From Beijerinckiaceae bacterium (GTDB lineage: Bacteria; Pseudomonadota; Alphaproteobacteria; Rhizobiales; Beijerinckiaceae), in assembly GCA_947452455.1 (NCBI GenBank), contig CANGBX010000003.1, positions 328,222-392,221 on the forward strand: 64,000 nt of DNA, read 5' to 3'. Position numbers and translations under genes: made by a program. The notes under the pieces are model-generated. The model made no database searches, was not told the DNA's origin, and saw only the letters and a program-made list of their open reading frames with translations. This document shows, piece by piece, positions 1-9,768 of this stretch (position 1 is its first letter; each line of letters starts with the position of its first letter).

Positions 1-1
1 T

Positions 2-58
2 ATCGGATGGATTGACCCGGAGCCCTCAGATGGGGCATCTGGCGGGTCTGGACGCTGA
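2..58 (+). CDS. hpf: Ribosome hibernation promoting factor HPF, C-terminal end (partial)
   Basis: Only the last 18 codons are present. The frame opens at the window edge and reads IGWIDPEPSDG then a Gly/Ser-rich tail to TGA at 56-58. The ending GWIDP is what I recall for the C-terminus of long-form rhizobial HPF, and hpf normally lies directly before ptsN in this group. HPF dimerises 70S ribosomes in stationary phase. The call depends on the short tail plus the ptsN neighbour. Confidence 0.6.
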   Translation: MGWIDPEPSDGASGGSGR

Positions 59-63
59 ATTTT

Positions 64-94
64 CGTGCCGCAGCTTCCCCTGCGGCACGCTTCT
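64..94 (+). terminator. Strong hairpin between hpf and ptsN
   Basis: A perfect 9-bp stem, CGTGCCGCA (64-72) with TGCGGCACG (81-89), encloses an 8-nt loop and is followed by CTTCTT. The U-run is weak, so it may be a partial terminator or an mRNA 3' end stabiliser rather than a full stop before ptsN. Confidence 0.5.
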
Positions 95-134
95 TGCTCC
101 GAAAATTGTGTTTTTGACCGGGCCACGGAACAAC

Positions 135-602
135 ATGTCGCTCAAGGATCTGCTTAACCCTGACGCCATTCTGCCGTCGCTCAAAGTCACATCTAAAAAA
201 GCGGCGTTGCAGGAAATCAGCGAGAAGGCCGCGCAGGTCTCAGGCATTCCTGCGCGTGAAATTTTCGATGCCTTGCTGCAGCGTGAGCGCTTGGGCTCGA
301 CGGGTGTTGGCAATGGCATTGCCATTCCTCACGGCAAGCTTGCGAAAGCGGGACGAATCTTTGGTGTCTTCGCGCGTCTGGAGCGGCCCATCGAATATGA
401 AGCGCTGGATGGCGCACCGGTTGACCTCATATTCCTTTTGATCGCCCCCGAAACGGCTGGTGCTGATCATTTGAAAGCTTTGGCGCGCACCGCCCGCATT
501 TTGCGTGATCCGGTTACGACCGCCAAGCTGCGCGCAACGCGAGATGCTGCAGCCCTTTACACCATGCTGATTCAGCCGCCGTCTTCGCAAAACGCCGCCT
601 GA
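135..602 (+). CDS. ptsN: Nitrogen-regulatory PTS EIIA protein (EIIA-Ntr)
   Basis: This 155-residue protein is a single PTS EIIA type-2 domain, the usual PtsN size. The phosphorylated histidine is His66 in the motif IPHGK, matching the conserved site. EIIA-Ntr is the cytoplasmic end of the PTS-Ntr phosphorelay (PtsP to PtsO to PtsN), which regulates potassium transport and other processes rather than sugar import. An upstream in-frame ATG at 12 would add a 41-residue extension running through the hpf tail and the hairpin. The ATG at 135 gives the family-typical N-terminus MSLKDLL and is preferred. The hpf-ptsN order supports the call. Confidence 0.92.
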   Translation: MSLKDLLNPDAILPSLKVTSKKAALQEISEKAAQVSGIPAREIFDALLQRERLGSTGVGNGIAIPHGKLAKAGRIFGVFARLERPIEYEALDGAPVDLIFLLIAPETAGADHLKALARTARILRDPVTTAKLRATRDAAALYTMLIQPPSSQNAA

Positions 603-819
603 TCTTGGGGATCTGCCCCGTTTAGGCCGGCAAGCTTTCCACCTTGTGAGATCTCGGCTCTTGTGCGGACAAATCCGCCACTTTTGCCTTAAAATGATTC
701 AGCAGGTGCCTTTGCGATGGGCGGAAAGCTTCAATGAAACCGTCTTGCCTTTGGGCTATCTTGGAAAGCGCGCAGCAAGGCCCTAAAAAGCGTCAGTTCA
801 TTTTTTACGGGACCCAAAG

Positions 820-2436
820 ATGACTTATCAGCACCGCCCGCTTTTCCGCCTCGGCAAGGATACGACCCCCTATCGCAAATTGACGAGCGAGGGCGTGAAA
901 GTCGAGAAGCTTGGTGACAAGGAAGTCCTCAGCGTCAGCCGCGAGGCCATTCGCTTGCTGGCTGAACAAGCGATGATGGACATCAATCATCTGCTGCGCC
1001 CTAGCCATCTCGCGCAGCTGCGTAAAATTCTCGATGACCCGGAAGCAACCGGCAACGATAAATTCGTGGCCTTTGATTTGTTGAAGAATGCCAATATCGC
1101 TGCTGGCGGCATTTTGCCGATGTGTCAAGACACGGGCACGGCCATTGTCATGGGCAAGAAGGGCCGCTTGATCTGGACCGATGGCGAGGATGAAAGCGCT
1201 CTGGCTGAAGGCGTGCTGGATGCTTATGAAAAGCGCAATCTGCGTTATTCGCAGCTCGCACCCATCTCCATGTTTGTAGAGAAAAATACGAAGAACAATC
1301 TGCCGGCCCAGATTGATATCTTCTCGGAAGGCGAAGACGCTTACAAATTCCTGTTCATGGCCAAGGGCGGCGGTTCAGCTAACAAGACCTATCTGTTTCA
1401 GGGCACGCCCTCTTTGCTGACGCATGATCGTTTGATGGCTTTTCTGAAAGAAAAGATACTCACCCTCGGCACATCAGCCTGCCCGCCCTATCATCTGGCC
1501 ATTGTGATTGGCGGCATGTCGGCTGAGATGAATCTCAAGACAGTGAAGCTGGCGTCTGCGCGTTATCTCGATGCGTTGCCCACCGAAGGCAGTGAAGACG
1601 GTCAAGCCTTTCGCGATCTTGCGATGGAAGAAGAGATTCACAAGCTGACGCAGCAGTTGGGCGTGGGCGCGCAATTTGGCGGGAAATATTTCTGCCATGA
1701 CGTGCGCGTGATCCGCCTGCCGCGCCATGGTGCATCCTTGCCCATCGGCATGGGTGTTTCCTGCTCGGCGGATCGTCAGGCGGTGGGCAAGATCACCAAG
1801 GATGGTGTGTTCCTTGAGGAGCTCGAACATAATCCCGCGAAATATCTGCCGGAAGTCGAGGACAAGACCTTGGGTGGTGCTGTCGTGAAAATTGACCTCA
1901 ACCATCCGATGAAAGAGATACTGGCGACGCTCTCGCAATATCCGATCAAGACACGCCTCTCTCTCACAGGCACGATCATCGTGGCGCGTGATTTGGCGCA
2001 TGCGAAATTGCGTGAACGTCTGGATGCAGGCCAAGGCATGCCGGACTATTTCAAGAACCATCCGGTTTATTATGCAGGTCCTGCCAAAACGCCGGAGGGT
2101 TTTGCATCGGGCTCTTTTGGTCCCACGACAGCGGGCCGCATGGATTCCTTTGTCGATCAATTCCAGGCTGCTGGCGGCTCGATGGTGATGCTCGCCAAAG
2201 GCAACCGTTCAAAGGAAGTGCGCGAGGCTTGCGCCAAGCACGGCGGCTTCTATCTGGGCTCGATTGGTGGTCCGGCAGCGCGACTGGCTCAGGATTGCAT
2301 CAAGAAGGTTGAAGTTCTGGAATATCCGGAGCTCGGCATGGAAGCGATCTGGAAGATAGAAGTCGAAGATTTTCCGGCCTTCATCGTCATTGACGATAAG
2401 GGCAATGATTTCTTCAAAGAGCTCAATCTCGGCTGA
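820..2436 (+). CDS. Class I (iron-sulfur) fumarate hydratase
   Basis: This 538-residue protein matches the size of E. coli FumA/FumB. It interconverts fumarate and malate in the TCA cycle using an oxygen-sensitive [4Fe-4S] cluster. The three cluster cysteines lie in their expected contexts: Cys102 in MCQDTGTA, Cys221 in TSACPPYH and Cys315 in VSCSADRQ. The N-terminal alpha-type lyase domain and C-terminal beta domain are both complete. The gene stands alone, with a 217-bp upstream gap after ptsN and a strong bidirectional terminator after it. Related tartrate dehydratases share the fold, but the long single chain favours fumarase. Confidence 0.93.
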   Translation: MTYQHRPLFRLGKDTTPYRKLTSEGVKVEKLGDKEVLSVSREAIRLLAEQAMMDINHLLRPSHLAQLRKILDDPEATGNDKFVAFDLLKNANIAAGGILPMCQDTGTAIVMGKKGRLIWTDGEDESALAEGVLDAYEKRNLRYSQLAPISMFVEKNTKNNLPAQIDIFSEGEDAYKFLFMAKGGGSANKTYLFQGTPSLLTHDRLMAFLKEKILTLGTSACPPYHLAIVIGGMSAEMNLKTVKLASARYLDALPTEGSEDGQAFRDLAMEEEIHKLTQQLGVGAQFGGKYFCHDVRVIRLPRHGASLPIGMGVSCSADRQAVGKITKDGVFLEELEHNPAKYLPEVEDKTLGGAVVKIDLNHPMKEILATLSQYPIKTRLSLTGTIIVARDLAHAKLRERLDAGQGMPDYFKNHPVYYAGPAKTPEGFASGSFGPTTAGRMDSFVDQFQAAGGSMVMLAKGNRSKEVREACAKHGGFYLGSIGGPAARLAQDCIKKVEVLEYPELGMEAIWKIEVEDFPAFIVIDDKGNDFFKELNLG

Positions 2437-2454
2437 TTGATAGTCACTAAAATT

Positions 2455-2486
2455 AAAAAGCCCGGGAGAAACTCCCGGGCTTTTTT
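2455..2486. terminator. Bidirectional terminator between fumarase and pheT
   Basis: The stem GCCCGGGAG (2460-2468) pairs with CTCCCGGGC (2472-2480) around a 3-nt loop. It is flanked by five A on the left and six T on the right, so it ends transcription from both converging genes. Confidence 0.93.
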
Positions 2487-2489
2487 GAT

Positions 2490-4922
2490 TTAGCCGCGCA
2501 ATGTCGCGCCGGTCTTTTTCGTCACTTCAGCGACGATCTTCTGCATGACCGCTTCGATTTCCGTATCGGTCAGGGTCTTTTCGCGCGGCTGCAAAGTCAC
2601 GCTGATGGCGACCGACTTTTTGCCCTCGGGAATCCCCGTACCGGAATAGACGTCGAAAACATTTGCGCCTGTGATTAACGCGCGGTCGGCTGCCAAGGCG
2701 CTCTTCAGAATTTCTCCGGCTTGCACCGTCGCATCGACGAGGAAAGCAAAGTCACGCTCAAGCGGCATGAGATCTGACAGATCGAGTTTGGCTTTCACCT
2801 TTGTCGGCTTGGCCTTGGGTGCAGGAATCGCATCAAGCATGATCTCGAAACCGCAGAGCGGGCCATTCACGTCGAGCGCTTCCAAGACGCGCGGATGGAA
2901 TTCACCAAACCAGCCGATCACGCCTTTCGGCCCGAATTGCAATGTGCCTGAGCGGCCCGGATGCAAGAAGGAAGGGCCGCCAGCCACAATCTGCAAGCCA
3001 CCCGTGGCAACACCAAGGGCGGAGAGCAGCGTGAGCGCGTCAGCCTTGGCGTCAAAAACATCGACAGGGCGGGCCGTGCCTGACCAGTGACGGCCTGCAC
3101 CTGACGCGCGGGCTGTGCCGCGGCGCACGGCTGACGCAGCCATCTTTTGATCATCAGGCTTGTCGCCTTTGAAAATCTGCCCGACTTCAAACAAAGCCAG
3201 ATCACCAATGCCGCGATCCGCATTGCGCTGGGCCGCAGCGAGTAGGCCCGGCAAGAGGCTCGGGCGCATATCAGACAGATCAGCCGCAATCGGATTGGCA
3301 AGCGACAATTCTTTTGCCCCGCCACCAAAAAGTTCAGCGCGATCCTTCGAGATAAAGGACCAAGTGACCGCCTCGACCAGACCTTGCGTGGCAAGCGTGC
3401 GGCGCGCAATGCGCGTGCGCTTCTGTAACAGTGTCAGAATGGGCGCAGGGATGGCTGCATTGTCACGCAGAAGCGGTGTTGAAGTAATCGCATCAAGGCC
3501 CGCAATGCGGACGATTTCTTCGACAAGGTCAGCCTTGCCTTCGACATCAGCGCGCCAGCTTGGCACTTTCACGAAAACGCGGCTTGCATTGGCGGCTTGG
3601 CGCAAAACGTCAAAGCCGAGCTTTTCGAGAATGCCCGCCATTTGTGACGGATCAAGCGTCAGGCCTGCGAGGCGCTGGACTTCATTGAGTGGGAAATCAA
3701 TCGTGCGGCTCGCAGCTTCAGCACTTCCTGCAACGATAAGCTCGGAGGCTTCACCGCCACAAATCTCTTGCACGAGATGAGTCGCGAGTTCCGCTCCCGG
3801 CACGCAGAAGGCATGATCGACACCGCGCTCGAAACGATAGCGCGCATCCGAGACAATGCCGAGGTGGCGGCCAGCGCGCGCAATGGTGAGAGGATCCCAC
3901 AGCGCCGATTCAATCAGCACGTCGGTCGTGTTGTCATCACAACCCGAGGCCTCACCGCCCATAATGCCGGCGATGGATTCAACACCCCTGTCATCGGCAA
4001 TGGCGATGATGGAGGGATCAAGCTTGTAGGTCTTGCCATCCAGCGCAACAATCTCTTCGTCCGCTTTGGCACGACGCACGACGAGATTTCCGGCGACCTT
4101 CTTCGCATCAAAGACATGCAAAGGACGACCGCGATCGAACGTCATGTAATTGGTGATATCGACCAGCGCATTGATGGGGCGAAGGCCAATGGAGGTGAGG
4201 CGCTTCTGCATCCAGGCAGGTGAAGGACCATTCTTCACGCCGCGCACGAGGCGCAGAGCGAATGCGGGTGCGAGATGCTCTTGCCCAGATGCAAAGTCGA
4301 GCTTGACCGTAACGGGGCATGGGAAAGCGCCTGCAACGGTCTTGATCGCATGGTCTTTCAAACGACCAAGACCAGCCGCCGCGAGATCACGCGCAATGCC
4401 ATGCACGCCTGTGGCGTCGGCACGGTTCGGCGTCAGATTGATTTCGATGACGGGATCACCGAGGCCAGCAAAATCGACATAGCGCTGACCGGCTGTTGCA
4501 TTGTCAGCAAGTTCGATAATGCCATCATGATCTTCCGACAATTCAAGCTCGGCTGCAGAGCAGAGCATGCCGTGCGATTCCACGCCGCGGATCACGCCTT
4601 TGGCGATGGTGAATTTTTTGGCCGGAATGTAAGTGCCGGGCGACGCGAACACGGTTTTGAGACCAGTGCGCGCATTGGGTGCACCGCAGACGACTTGGAT
4701 TGGTGCGCCAGCGCCAATATCGACCATGCAGACACGCAGACGATCCGCATCGGGATGCTGCTTGGCGTCGAGCACATGGCCAACGACAAAATCTTTCAGT
4801 GTGTCGGCAGGATCGACAACATGTTCGACTTCAAGACCGATGCGCGTCAGCGTCTCAACGATCTCGTTGAGTGAAGCGTCGGTGTCGAGATGATCTTTCA
4901 GCCAGGAGAGCGTGAACTTCAT
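2490..4922 (-). CDS. pheT: Phenylalanyl-tRNA synthetase beta subunit
   Basis: This 810-residue protein is the beta chain of the (alpha-beta)2 enzyme that charges tRNA-Phe. The N-terminal EMAP/tRNA-binding domain is visible around residues 40-150 ([17 protein letters not shown]). It is followed by B3/B4 editing, B5, a catalytic-like core and a C-terminal anticodon-binding domain ([10 protein letters not shown] near residue 715). Length and order match bacterial PheT. It lies 15 nt downstream of pheS in the same operon. No truncation is seen. Confidence 0.97.
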   Translation of the reverse strand: MKFTLSWLKDHLDTDASLNEIVETLTRIGLEVEHVVDPADTLKDFVVGHVLDAKQHPDADRLRVCMVDIGAGAPIQVVCGAPNARTGLKTVFASPGTYIPAKKFTIAKGVIRGVESHGMLCSAAELELSEDHDGIIELADNATAGQRYVDFAGLGDPVIEINLTPNRADATGVHGIARDLAAAGLGRLKDHAIKTVAGAFPCPVTVKLDFASGQEHLAPAFALRLVRGVKNGPSPAWMQKRLTSIGLRPINALVDITNYMTFDRGRPLHVFDAKKVAGNLVVRRAKADEEIVALDGKTYKLDPSIIAIADDRGVESIAGIMGGEASGCDDNTTDVLIESALWDPLTIARAGRHLGIVSDARYRFERGVDHAFCVPGAELATHLVQEICGGEASELIVAGSAEAASRTIDFPLNEVQRLAGLTLDPSQMAGILEKLGFDVLRQAANASRVFVKVPSWRADVEGKADLVEEIVRIAGLDAITSTPLLRDNAAIPAPILTLLQKRTRIARRTLATQGLVEAVTWSFISKDRAELFGGGAKELSLANPIAADLSDMRPSLLPGLLAAAQRNADRGIGDLALFEVGQIFKGDKPDDQKMAASAVRRGTARASGAGRHWSGTARPVDVFDAKADALTLLSALGVATGGLQIVAGGPSFLHPGRSGTLQFGPKGVIGWFGEFHPRVLEALDVNGPLCGFEIMLDAIPAPKAKPTKVKAKLDLSDLMPLERDFAFLVDATVQAGEILKSALAADRALITGANVFDVYSGTGIPEGKKSVAISVTLQPREKTLTDTEIEAVMQKIVAEVTKKTGATLRG

Positions 4923-4937
4923 GTGATGTGCCCTCCT

Positions 4938-6020
4938 TTACGAGCTGAGACCGCCTGCCAAAGACGGCAGGTCGAGAGGACGGAAACCGTAATGTGACAA
5001 CCAGCGCAAATCCGCTTCGAAGAAGGGACGCAAATCCGGCATGCCATATTTCAACATGGCAATGCGGTCGATGCCCATGCCCCAAGCAAAGCCCTGATAC
5101 TCATCGGGATCAATACCGCAATTGCGCAGCACATTGGGATGCACCATGCCGCAACCCAAAATTTCCAACCAATCTTCGCCTTCGCCAAAGCGGATTTCAC
5201 CACCCGAACGCTTGCACTGGATGTCGACTTCCATCGACGGCTCGGTGAAGGGGAAGAAGGACGGGCGGAAACGCATTTTCACATTCGGCACTTCGAAGAA
5301 GGCTTTGCAGAATTCTTCGAGAATCCATTTCAGATGGCCGAGGTTGGCAGACTTGTCGATGACGAGACCTTCCACCTGATGGAACATCGGTGTGTGTGTC
5401 TGGTCGGAATCACAACGATAGGTGCGGCCGGGGCAGATCACGCGGATCGGCGGCTTTACATTCAGCATGGTGCGCACCTGCACCGGGCTTGTATGGGTGC
5501 GCAGCAATTTGCGTGTGCCGTCTTCCTTCGGGTTGAAGAAGAAGGTGTCGTGCATTTCGCGCGCCGGATGGCCTTCCGGGAAATTCAGCTTGGTAAAGTT
5601 GATGTCGTCTTCCTCGACATCCGGACCTTCAGCGATAGAGAAACCCATGTCGGCGAAAATCGCGGTGAGTTCATCCATCACTTGGCTGATGGGGTGAATG
5701 CGGCCGCTCTCAACGGGGGCCTCACGCACAGGCAGGGTCACATCGACGGTCTCTGAGGCGAGGCGTGCTTCGAGTGCGGCTTCTTTCAAAACCACTTTGC
5801 GCGCGGTGAGCGCGTCAGTGACTTTGTCTTTCAGCACATTGATTTTGGCACCCTCGGTCTTGCGCTCATCGGGCGACATTTTGCCAAGCGTGGCGAGCAG
5901 CGCGGAAATCGAGCCTTTCTTGCCGAGCGCAGCGACGCGCACATTTTCAAGAGCGGCTTCATCGCTGGCGGCGGCAATAGCGGCAAGCGTTTCGGTTTCG
6001 AGGGTGTTCAGGTCCGACAT
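4938..6020 (-). CDS. pheS: Phenylalanyl-tRNA synthetase alpha subunit
   Basis: This 360-residue class II synthetase subunit supplies the phenylalanine-binding catalytic site. It has an N-terminal coiled-coil of about 100 residues, then the class II motifs, including a motif-2-type TSPVQVRTM region, [10 protein letters not shown] and the C-terminal [13 protein letters not shown]. The ATG at 6020 starts [14 protein letters not shown] six codons further upstream is also open but less likely. It pairs with pheT downstream. A gap with a terminator separates it from the ribosomal protein cluster upstream. Confidence 0.97.
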   Translation of the reverse strand: MSDLNTLETETLAAIAAASDEAALENVRVAALGKKGSISALLATLGKMSPDERKTEGAKINVLKDKVTDALTARKVVLKEAALEARLASETVDVTLPVREAPVESGRIHPISQVMDELTAIFADMGFSIAEGPDVEEDDINFTKLNFPEGHPAREMHDTFFFNPKEDGTRKLLRTHTSPVQVRTMLNVKPPIRVICPGRTYRCDSDQTHTPMFHQVEGLVIDKSANLGHLKWILEEFCKAFFEVPNVKMRFRPSFFPFTEPSMEVDIQCKRSGGEIRFGEGEDWLEILGCGMVHPNVLRNCGIDPDEYQGFAWGMGIDRIAMLKYGMPDLRPFFEADLRWLSHYGFRPLDLPSLAGGLSS

Positions 6021-6106
6021 TCCGGGTCCCGTTTTCAAGATTGAGAGCTGTTAGCGCGGCTTGTGCCATGACAGGCCAGAGCTTGTCGAGGCAGACGTCC
6101 GATATG

Positions 6107-6136
6107 AAAAAAGCCCGGCGACAAGGCCGGGCTTTT
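6107..6136 (-). terminator. Terminator of the infC-rpmI-rplT operon
   Basis: GCCCGGC (6113-6119) pairs with GCCGGGC (6126-6132). Read on the minus strand, the stem is followed by a run of six T. It sits 20 nt beyond the rplT stop and before pheS. Confidence 0.9.
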
Positions 6137-6156
6137 GAAAATGGAAGCAGTTTGCC

Positions 6157-6522
6157 TCAGGCCGATGCGGGAAGGGCAGACTTGGCCTTTTCAACGATGG
6201 CCTTAAATGCGGCCGGCTCATGGATTGCGAGTTCGGAGAGAACCTTGCGGTCCACCGTAATGCCAGCCTTGGTGAGGCCGTCGATGAAGCGGCTGTAGGT
6301 CAGGCCGAGATCGCGGACAGCCGCGTTGAGGCGCTGGATCCAGAGCGCGCGAATGGTGCGCTTCTTGTTCTTGCGGTCGCGGTAGGCGTACTGCATCGAC
6401 TTGTCGACGGCAGCCTTTGCGGCGCGAATGGTGTTCTTGCGACGGCCATAGAAACCTTTGGCGGCGTCGAGGGTCTTCTTGTGCTTGGCATGGGCGGTTA
6501 CACCGCGCTTGACACGTGCCAT
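6157..6522 (-). CDS. rplT: 50S ribosomal protein L20
   Basis: This 121-residue basic protein begins [16 protein letters not shown], the classic L20 start, and retains [11 protein letters not shown] and SRFIDGL. L20 binds 23S rRNA early in 50S assembly and in other bacteria represses its own operon. It is the last gene of infC-rpmI-rplT. The minus-strand sequence before the ATG carries CCAGGAG, a good ribosome-binding site. Confidence 0.98.
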   Translation of the reverse strand: MARVKRGVTAHAKHKKTLDAAKGFYGRRKNTIRAAKAAVDKSMQYAYRDRKNKKRTIRALWIQRLNAAVRDLGLTYSRFIDGLTKAGITVDRKVLSELAIHEPAAFKAIVEKAKSALPASA

Positions 6523-6569
6523 GACTGATCTCCTGGAAAGAAAGCTTGATGGGAAGGGGCGGAGAAGTC

Positions 6570-6770
6570 TCAGCCGTTGGGCAGGAAGAACTTCTTGATA
6601 TTGTCACCGTCGGTCTTGAACAGAACGTTGGTGCCGCGCAGGTTCCGGATCTGCTTGTTGGTCCGCTTGATCATGCCGTGGCGCTTGCCGCGCTGGGCGT
6701 AAAGCACCTTGCCGGTGCCCGTGATCTTAAAGCGCTTTTTAGCGCCTGACTTGGTCTTCAGCTTGGGCAT
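6570..6770 (-). CDS. rpmI: 50S ribosomal protein L35
   Basis: This 66-residue basic protein starts [15 protein letters not shown], diagnostic of L35, and contains [20 protein letters not shown]. An in-frame ATG four codons upstream exists, but the MPKLKTKSG start is the family norm. It lies between infC and rplT, the conserved bacterial order. Confidence 0.97.
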   Translation of the reverse strand: MPKLKTKSGAKKRFKITGTGKVLYAQRGKRHGMIKRTNKQIRNLRGTNVLFKTDGDNIKKFFLPNG

Positions 6771-6958
6771 TTGGCTCTCCATTAGGCGGTGACCCGCCTG
6801 GTTAGTCTTGGCCGGACGGGTCGAAACCTATCCAGTTCGCATCACGATGAGCGAAAGAACCGCCACGGCAGCCCTTGTGAGCCGGGCGGTTCGAAGGGGG
6901 GCTTATAGAGGAGGCGGGGCTTGGCTGGCAAGCCCCAAACCTGATTCCCGCCAGTAAT

Positions 6959-7498
6959 TTAGCGGGGCGACAGGACCATGATCATCTGGCGGCCTTCCAT
7001 GGAGGGCTCCAGCTCGACCTTGGCAAAGGTCGTGGTCTCTTCCTTCACCCGCGTCAGCAGGCGGTAGCCGAGGTCCTGATGGGCCATTTCACGGCCACGG
7101 AAGCGCAGGGTCACCTTGACCTTGTCACCTTCCTCGAAGAAGCGGCGCATGGCCCTCATCTTGACCTCATAATCATGGTCATCGATGCCGGGGCGCAGCT
7201 TAATCTCTTTAACTTCAACGACTTTCTGCTTTTTGCGGGCCTCGGCAGCCTTTTTCTGTTCCGTGAAGCGGAACTTGCCGTAATCGAGGATCTTGCAAAC
7301 CGGCGGAGTAGCGTTGGGGACGATTTCGACGAGGTCGAGGCCGGCTTCTTCAGCCATCTGGAGGGCCTCAAGACTTGCGACAACGCCACGATTTTGACCG
7401 TCTTGGTCAATCAACTGAACGTCTGGCACGCGAATGTCGCGGTTGATGCGGTGCCCGTCTTTCTGCGGTGTTGGCGGGGCTTTCATGGGACGACGAAT
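6959..7498 (-). CDS. infC: Translation initiation factor IF-3, likely AUU start
   Basis: IF3 (179 residues from this start) prevents premature 50S joining and discriminates against non-AUG start codons. The body is canonical: [15 protein letters not shown], then the linker helix rich in EARKKQK, then the C-terminal domain with [15 protein letters not shown]. No ATG lies at a suitable position. An AAGGAG at 7512-7507 (minus strand) sits 8 nt before an ATT codon at 7498-7496. The first downstream ATG is more than 20 nt away from that site. An AUU start is the known autoregulatory feature of E. coli infC. Confidence 0.93.
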   Translation of the reverse strand: MRRPMKAPPTPQKDGHRINRDIRVPDVQLIDQDGQNRGVVASLEALQMAEEAGLDLVEIVPNATPPVCKILDYGKFRFTEQKKAAEARKKQKVVEVKEIKLRPGIDDHDYEVKMRAMRRFFEEGDKVKVTLRFRGREMAHQDLGYRLLTRVKEETTTFAKVELEPSMEGRQMIMVLSPR

Positions 7499-7577
7499 GG
7501 CAATCTCTCCTTCTGGTGCATAAGCCGGACCCGATCCCGCCAGCGCTTCAAGCCTGGAGCGGTTCGGACCCGCGCAG

Positions 7578-7606
7578 AAGATCGTTGGAGTGCCTGCCGA
7601 AGTCAA
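7578..7606 (-). promoter_or_regulatory. Candidate sigma-70 promoter for infC
   Basis: On the minus strand TTGACT (7606-7601) is followed after 17 nt by GATCTT (7583-7578). The -35 box is excellent and the -10 box weak. It lies about 80 nt before the IF3 start, downstream of the glycosyltransferase gene. Confidence 0.35.
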
Positions 7607-7655
7607 CAGAACTTCCGGCCAGAGGTCGGCCATTCGTGCTTTTTGTGAGTTCTTT

Positions 7656-8879
7656 TTACCAGCGCCCGCTGTGTTCGATCAGTCGCGCATAGATTTCGAG
7701 CGTCTGGGAGCACATTTTTTCGAGACCGAAGGATTTCTCGACGTGGTTGCGTGCGCGCTCTGCCAGAGCATCACGAGCGGCCGCGCCCATGCCGAGAATG
7801 CTTTCCAGAACGGTCGCCAAAGCTTCCGGGTCATTGGGTGGAATGGTCCAGCCTGTCCGATTTTCGCGGGTGACGCGTGGCGGCGTGAGAACGGTCTCGG
7901 CCACCGCGCCCAGATCGGTGACGACAACAGGCGTTCCCATCGCCTGTGCCTCAACCGCGGACCGCCCGAAAGCTTCGGGCTCGGTCGAGGTCACCGCTAG
8001 GACTGCGGAAGCAGCAAGTGCAGCGGGCATATCTGTAACATGGCCAACCCGCGTTACAGTGCCGGTGAGGCCCGCTTTCTCGATCGCCGCATCCAATTCG
8101 CGCACATAGGCAGCACGCCCCTGATCGTCACCGGCAAGAATATAGCGTACGTCGGAAATTCCGCGTTCGGCGAGCAAGCGGGCTGCTTCAATCAGAACTT
8201 TCTGGCCCTTCCATGCGGTGAGACGCGCGGCGAGCAAAATCACGCGATCTTCGGGGCCTACATTCCAGCTCTTGCGCATGCGTTGCACGCGCGCGGTATC
8301 AACTGCAGGGCGCGCAAAGCGGCGTAGATCCGTGCCGCGGTGGATGATCGCCGTATGTTCATTCGCAAACGGATAGGCATTGGCAATCAGGCCTGCCGTA
8401 TAGGCACTATTGGCAATGACCACATCGCCACGCGCCATCACCGAATTATAAAGCTGCTTCAGGGAAGATTGCCCCGAATAAGAGCCGTGATAGGTGGTGA
8501 CGAAAGACGTCTTCGTGCGCTGTGCAGCCCCCAGCGCCACCCATGCGGGAGCGCGTGATCGCGCATGGATGATGTCGACATTTTCGCGCTGGATGATTTT
8601 GGCGAGGCGGCGCGCATTGAGCCACATCAGCAGCGGATTTTTGGTCGAGGCGGGGAAAGGAATCCAGATGCCGCCATTGGCCTGCAACTCGCTCACCAGA
8701 CGCCCGCCTTCGGTCGCAACAAGCGCGCGTGCGCCGGCTTCGGATAAAGCAGCTGCAATATCGATGGTGGTGCGCTCGGCGCCGCCTGCATCCAGTCGCG
8801 GGATGATTTGCAAGATCGTACGACCCGCGAGAAAACTTCTCCCGCCTGTCTCGAAAGCGCCTCTTGCGATCTGTCGCAT
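7656..8879 (-). CDS. GT4-family glycosyltransferase
   Basis: This 407-residue protein has the GT-B architecture of family 4 transferases. The N-terminal acceptor domain begins [18 protein letters not shown]. The C-terminal nucleotide-sugar domain carries [16 protein letters not shown] and the donor-binding [13 protein letters not shown] (an E-x7-E motif). It likely transfers a sugar from an NDP-sugar or GDP-sugar in lipopolysaccharide or exopolysaccharide synthesis at the inner membrane face. The exact acceptor cannot be read from sequence. It is divergent from the hydrolase gene and has no glycan-cluster neighbours. The first ~15 residues look unlike the family, so a later start is possible. 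Confidence 0.85.
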   Translation of the reverse strand: MRQIARGAFETGGRSFLAGRTILQIIPRLDAGGAERTTIDIAAALSEAGARALVATEGGRLVSELQANGGIWIPFPASTKNPLLMWLNARRLAKIIQRENVDIIHARSRAPAWVALGAAQRTKTSFVTTYHGSYSGQSSLKQLYNSVMARGDVVIANSAYTAGLIANAYPFANEHTAIIHRGTDLRRFARPAVDTARVQRMRKSWNVGPEDRVILLAARLTAWKGQKVLIEAARLLAERGISDVRYILAGDDQGRAAYVRELDAAIEKAGLTGTVTRVGHVTDMPAALAASAVLAVTSTEPEAFGRSAVEAQAMGTPVVVTDLGAVAETVLTPPRVTRENRTGWTIPPNDPEALATVLESILGMGAAARDALAERARNHVEKSFGLEKMCSQTLEIYARLIEHSGRW

Positions 8880-8973
8880 TGCCCGTCCGGCCGTTATAAG
8901 TTCGCACGTCAGCTGAAAAGCACTGACGAATCATGTGATCCTCACATTAGCCGCGAGCCGAACGGAACCGCAA

Positions 8974-9768
8974 ATGTCTGTTGATGCGACAAAAGCCGAT
9001 CTCCCCGTCGCTTTTCAGAATGTCGGCCATTGCCGCCTGGCTTTTCGTCACCGCGCGCCTAAGCCCGCGGCGAAGACGAAGCCCGGCATCGTTTGGCTCG
9101 GGGGTTTCAAATCCGACATGATGTCGACCAAAGCGGTCGCGCTCGATAGCTTTGCCGAGACCGAAGGGCGCGGCTGTCTGCGCTTTGATTATTCGGGCCA
9201 CGGCGAGTCGGAAGGCCGTTTTGAGGACGGCACGATTTCGCTCTGGTTGCAGGAAAGTCTGGCGATGATCCGCGCGCAGACACAAGGCCCGCAGATTCTT
9301 GTCGGGTCATCCATGGGTGGATGGATTGCTTTGCTGGCCGCGCGCGCCATGGGTGCGCAAGAAGCGGCACAACGTCTGGCAGGTCTCGTGCTGATCGCAC
9401 CAGCGGTTGATTTCACTGAAAAGCTGATGTGGGCGCAAATGCCAGCGGCCATTCGCAACGCGATCGAAAGCAAAGGCGTGTGGCTGCGCGAAAGCGCCTA
9501 TTCACCCGAGCCCACGCCCATCACACGCGCATTGATCGAAGATGGTCGTCGCAATCTGATGTTTGATGGCGCGATTGATGCCCATGCACCCGTGCATATT
9601 CTGCAAGGCATGCAAGACCCCGATGTACCATGGCAGCATGCCATGACATTGGTAGAGCATTTGGCGGGTGATTGCGTGACTTTATCTTTGATCAAAGATG
9701 GTGATCATCGTCTGTCGCGGGATGAAGATATTGCAGCGTTGATCGCCGCTGTGGCCAATATTGCTTAA
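8974..9768 (+). CDS. Alpha/beta-hydrolase, probable carboxylesterase
   Basis: This 264-residue protein has a full Ser-Asp-His triad. Ser113 lies in the nucleophile elbow GSSMGG, Asp215 in QDPDVPW, and His245 in DGDHRL. An oxyanion-side motif GGFKSDM occurs near residue 37 and FDYSGHGES near 70. These features fit the serine-aminopeptidase-like/lysophospholipase branch (COG1073-type) common in alphaproteobacteria. The substrate is unknown. A GTG at 8935 is open upstream, but the ATG at 8974 gives a more typical N-terminus. Its stop codon overlaps that of the convergent transporter gene by a few bases. Confidence 0.85.
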   Translation: MSVDATKADLPVAFQNVGHCRLAFRHRAPKPAAKTKPGIVWLGGFKSDMMSTKAVALDSFAETEGRGCLRFDYSGHGESEGRFEDGTISLWLQESLAMIRAQTQGPQILVGSSMGGWIALLAARAMGAQEAAQRLAGLVLIAPAVDFTEKLMWAQMPAAIRNAIESKGVWLRESAYSPEPTPITRALIEDGRRNLMFDGAIDAHAPVHILQGMQDPDVPWQHAMTLVEHLAGDCVTLSLIKDGDHRLSRDEDIAALIAAVANIA

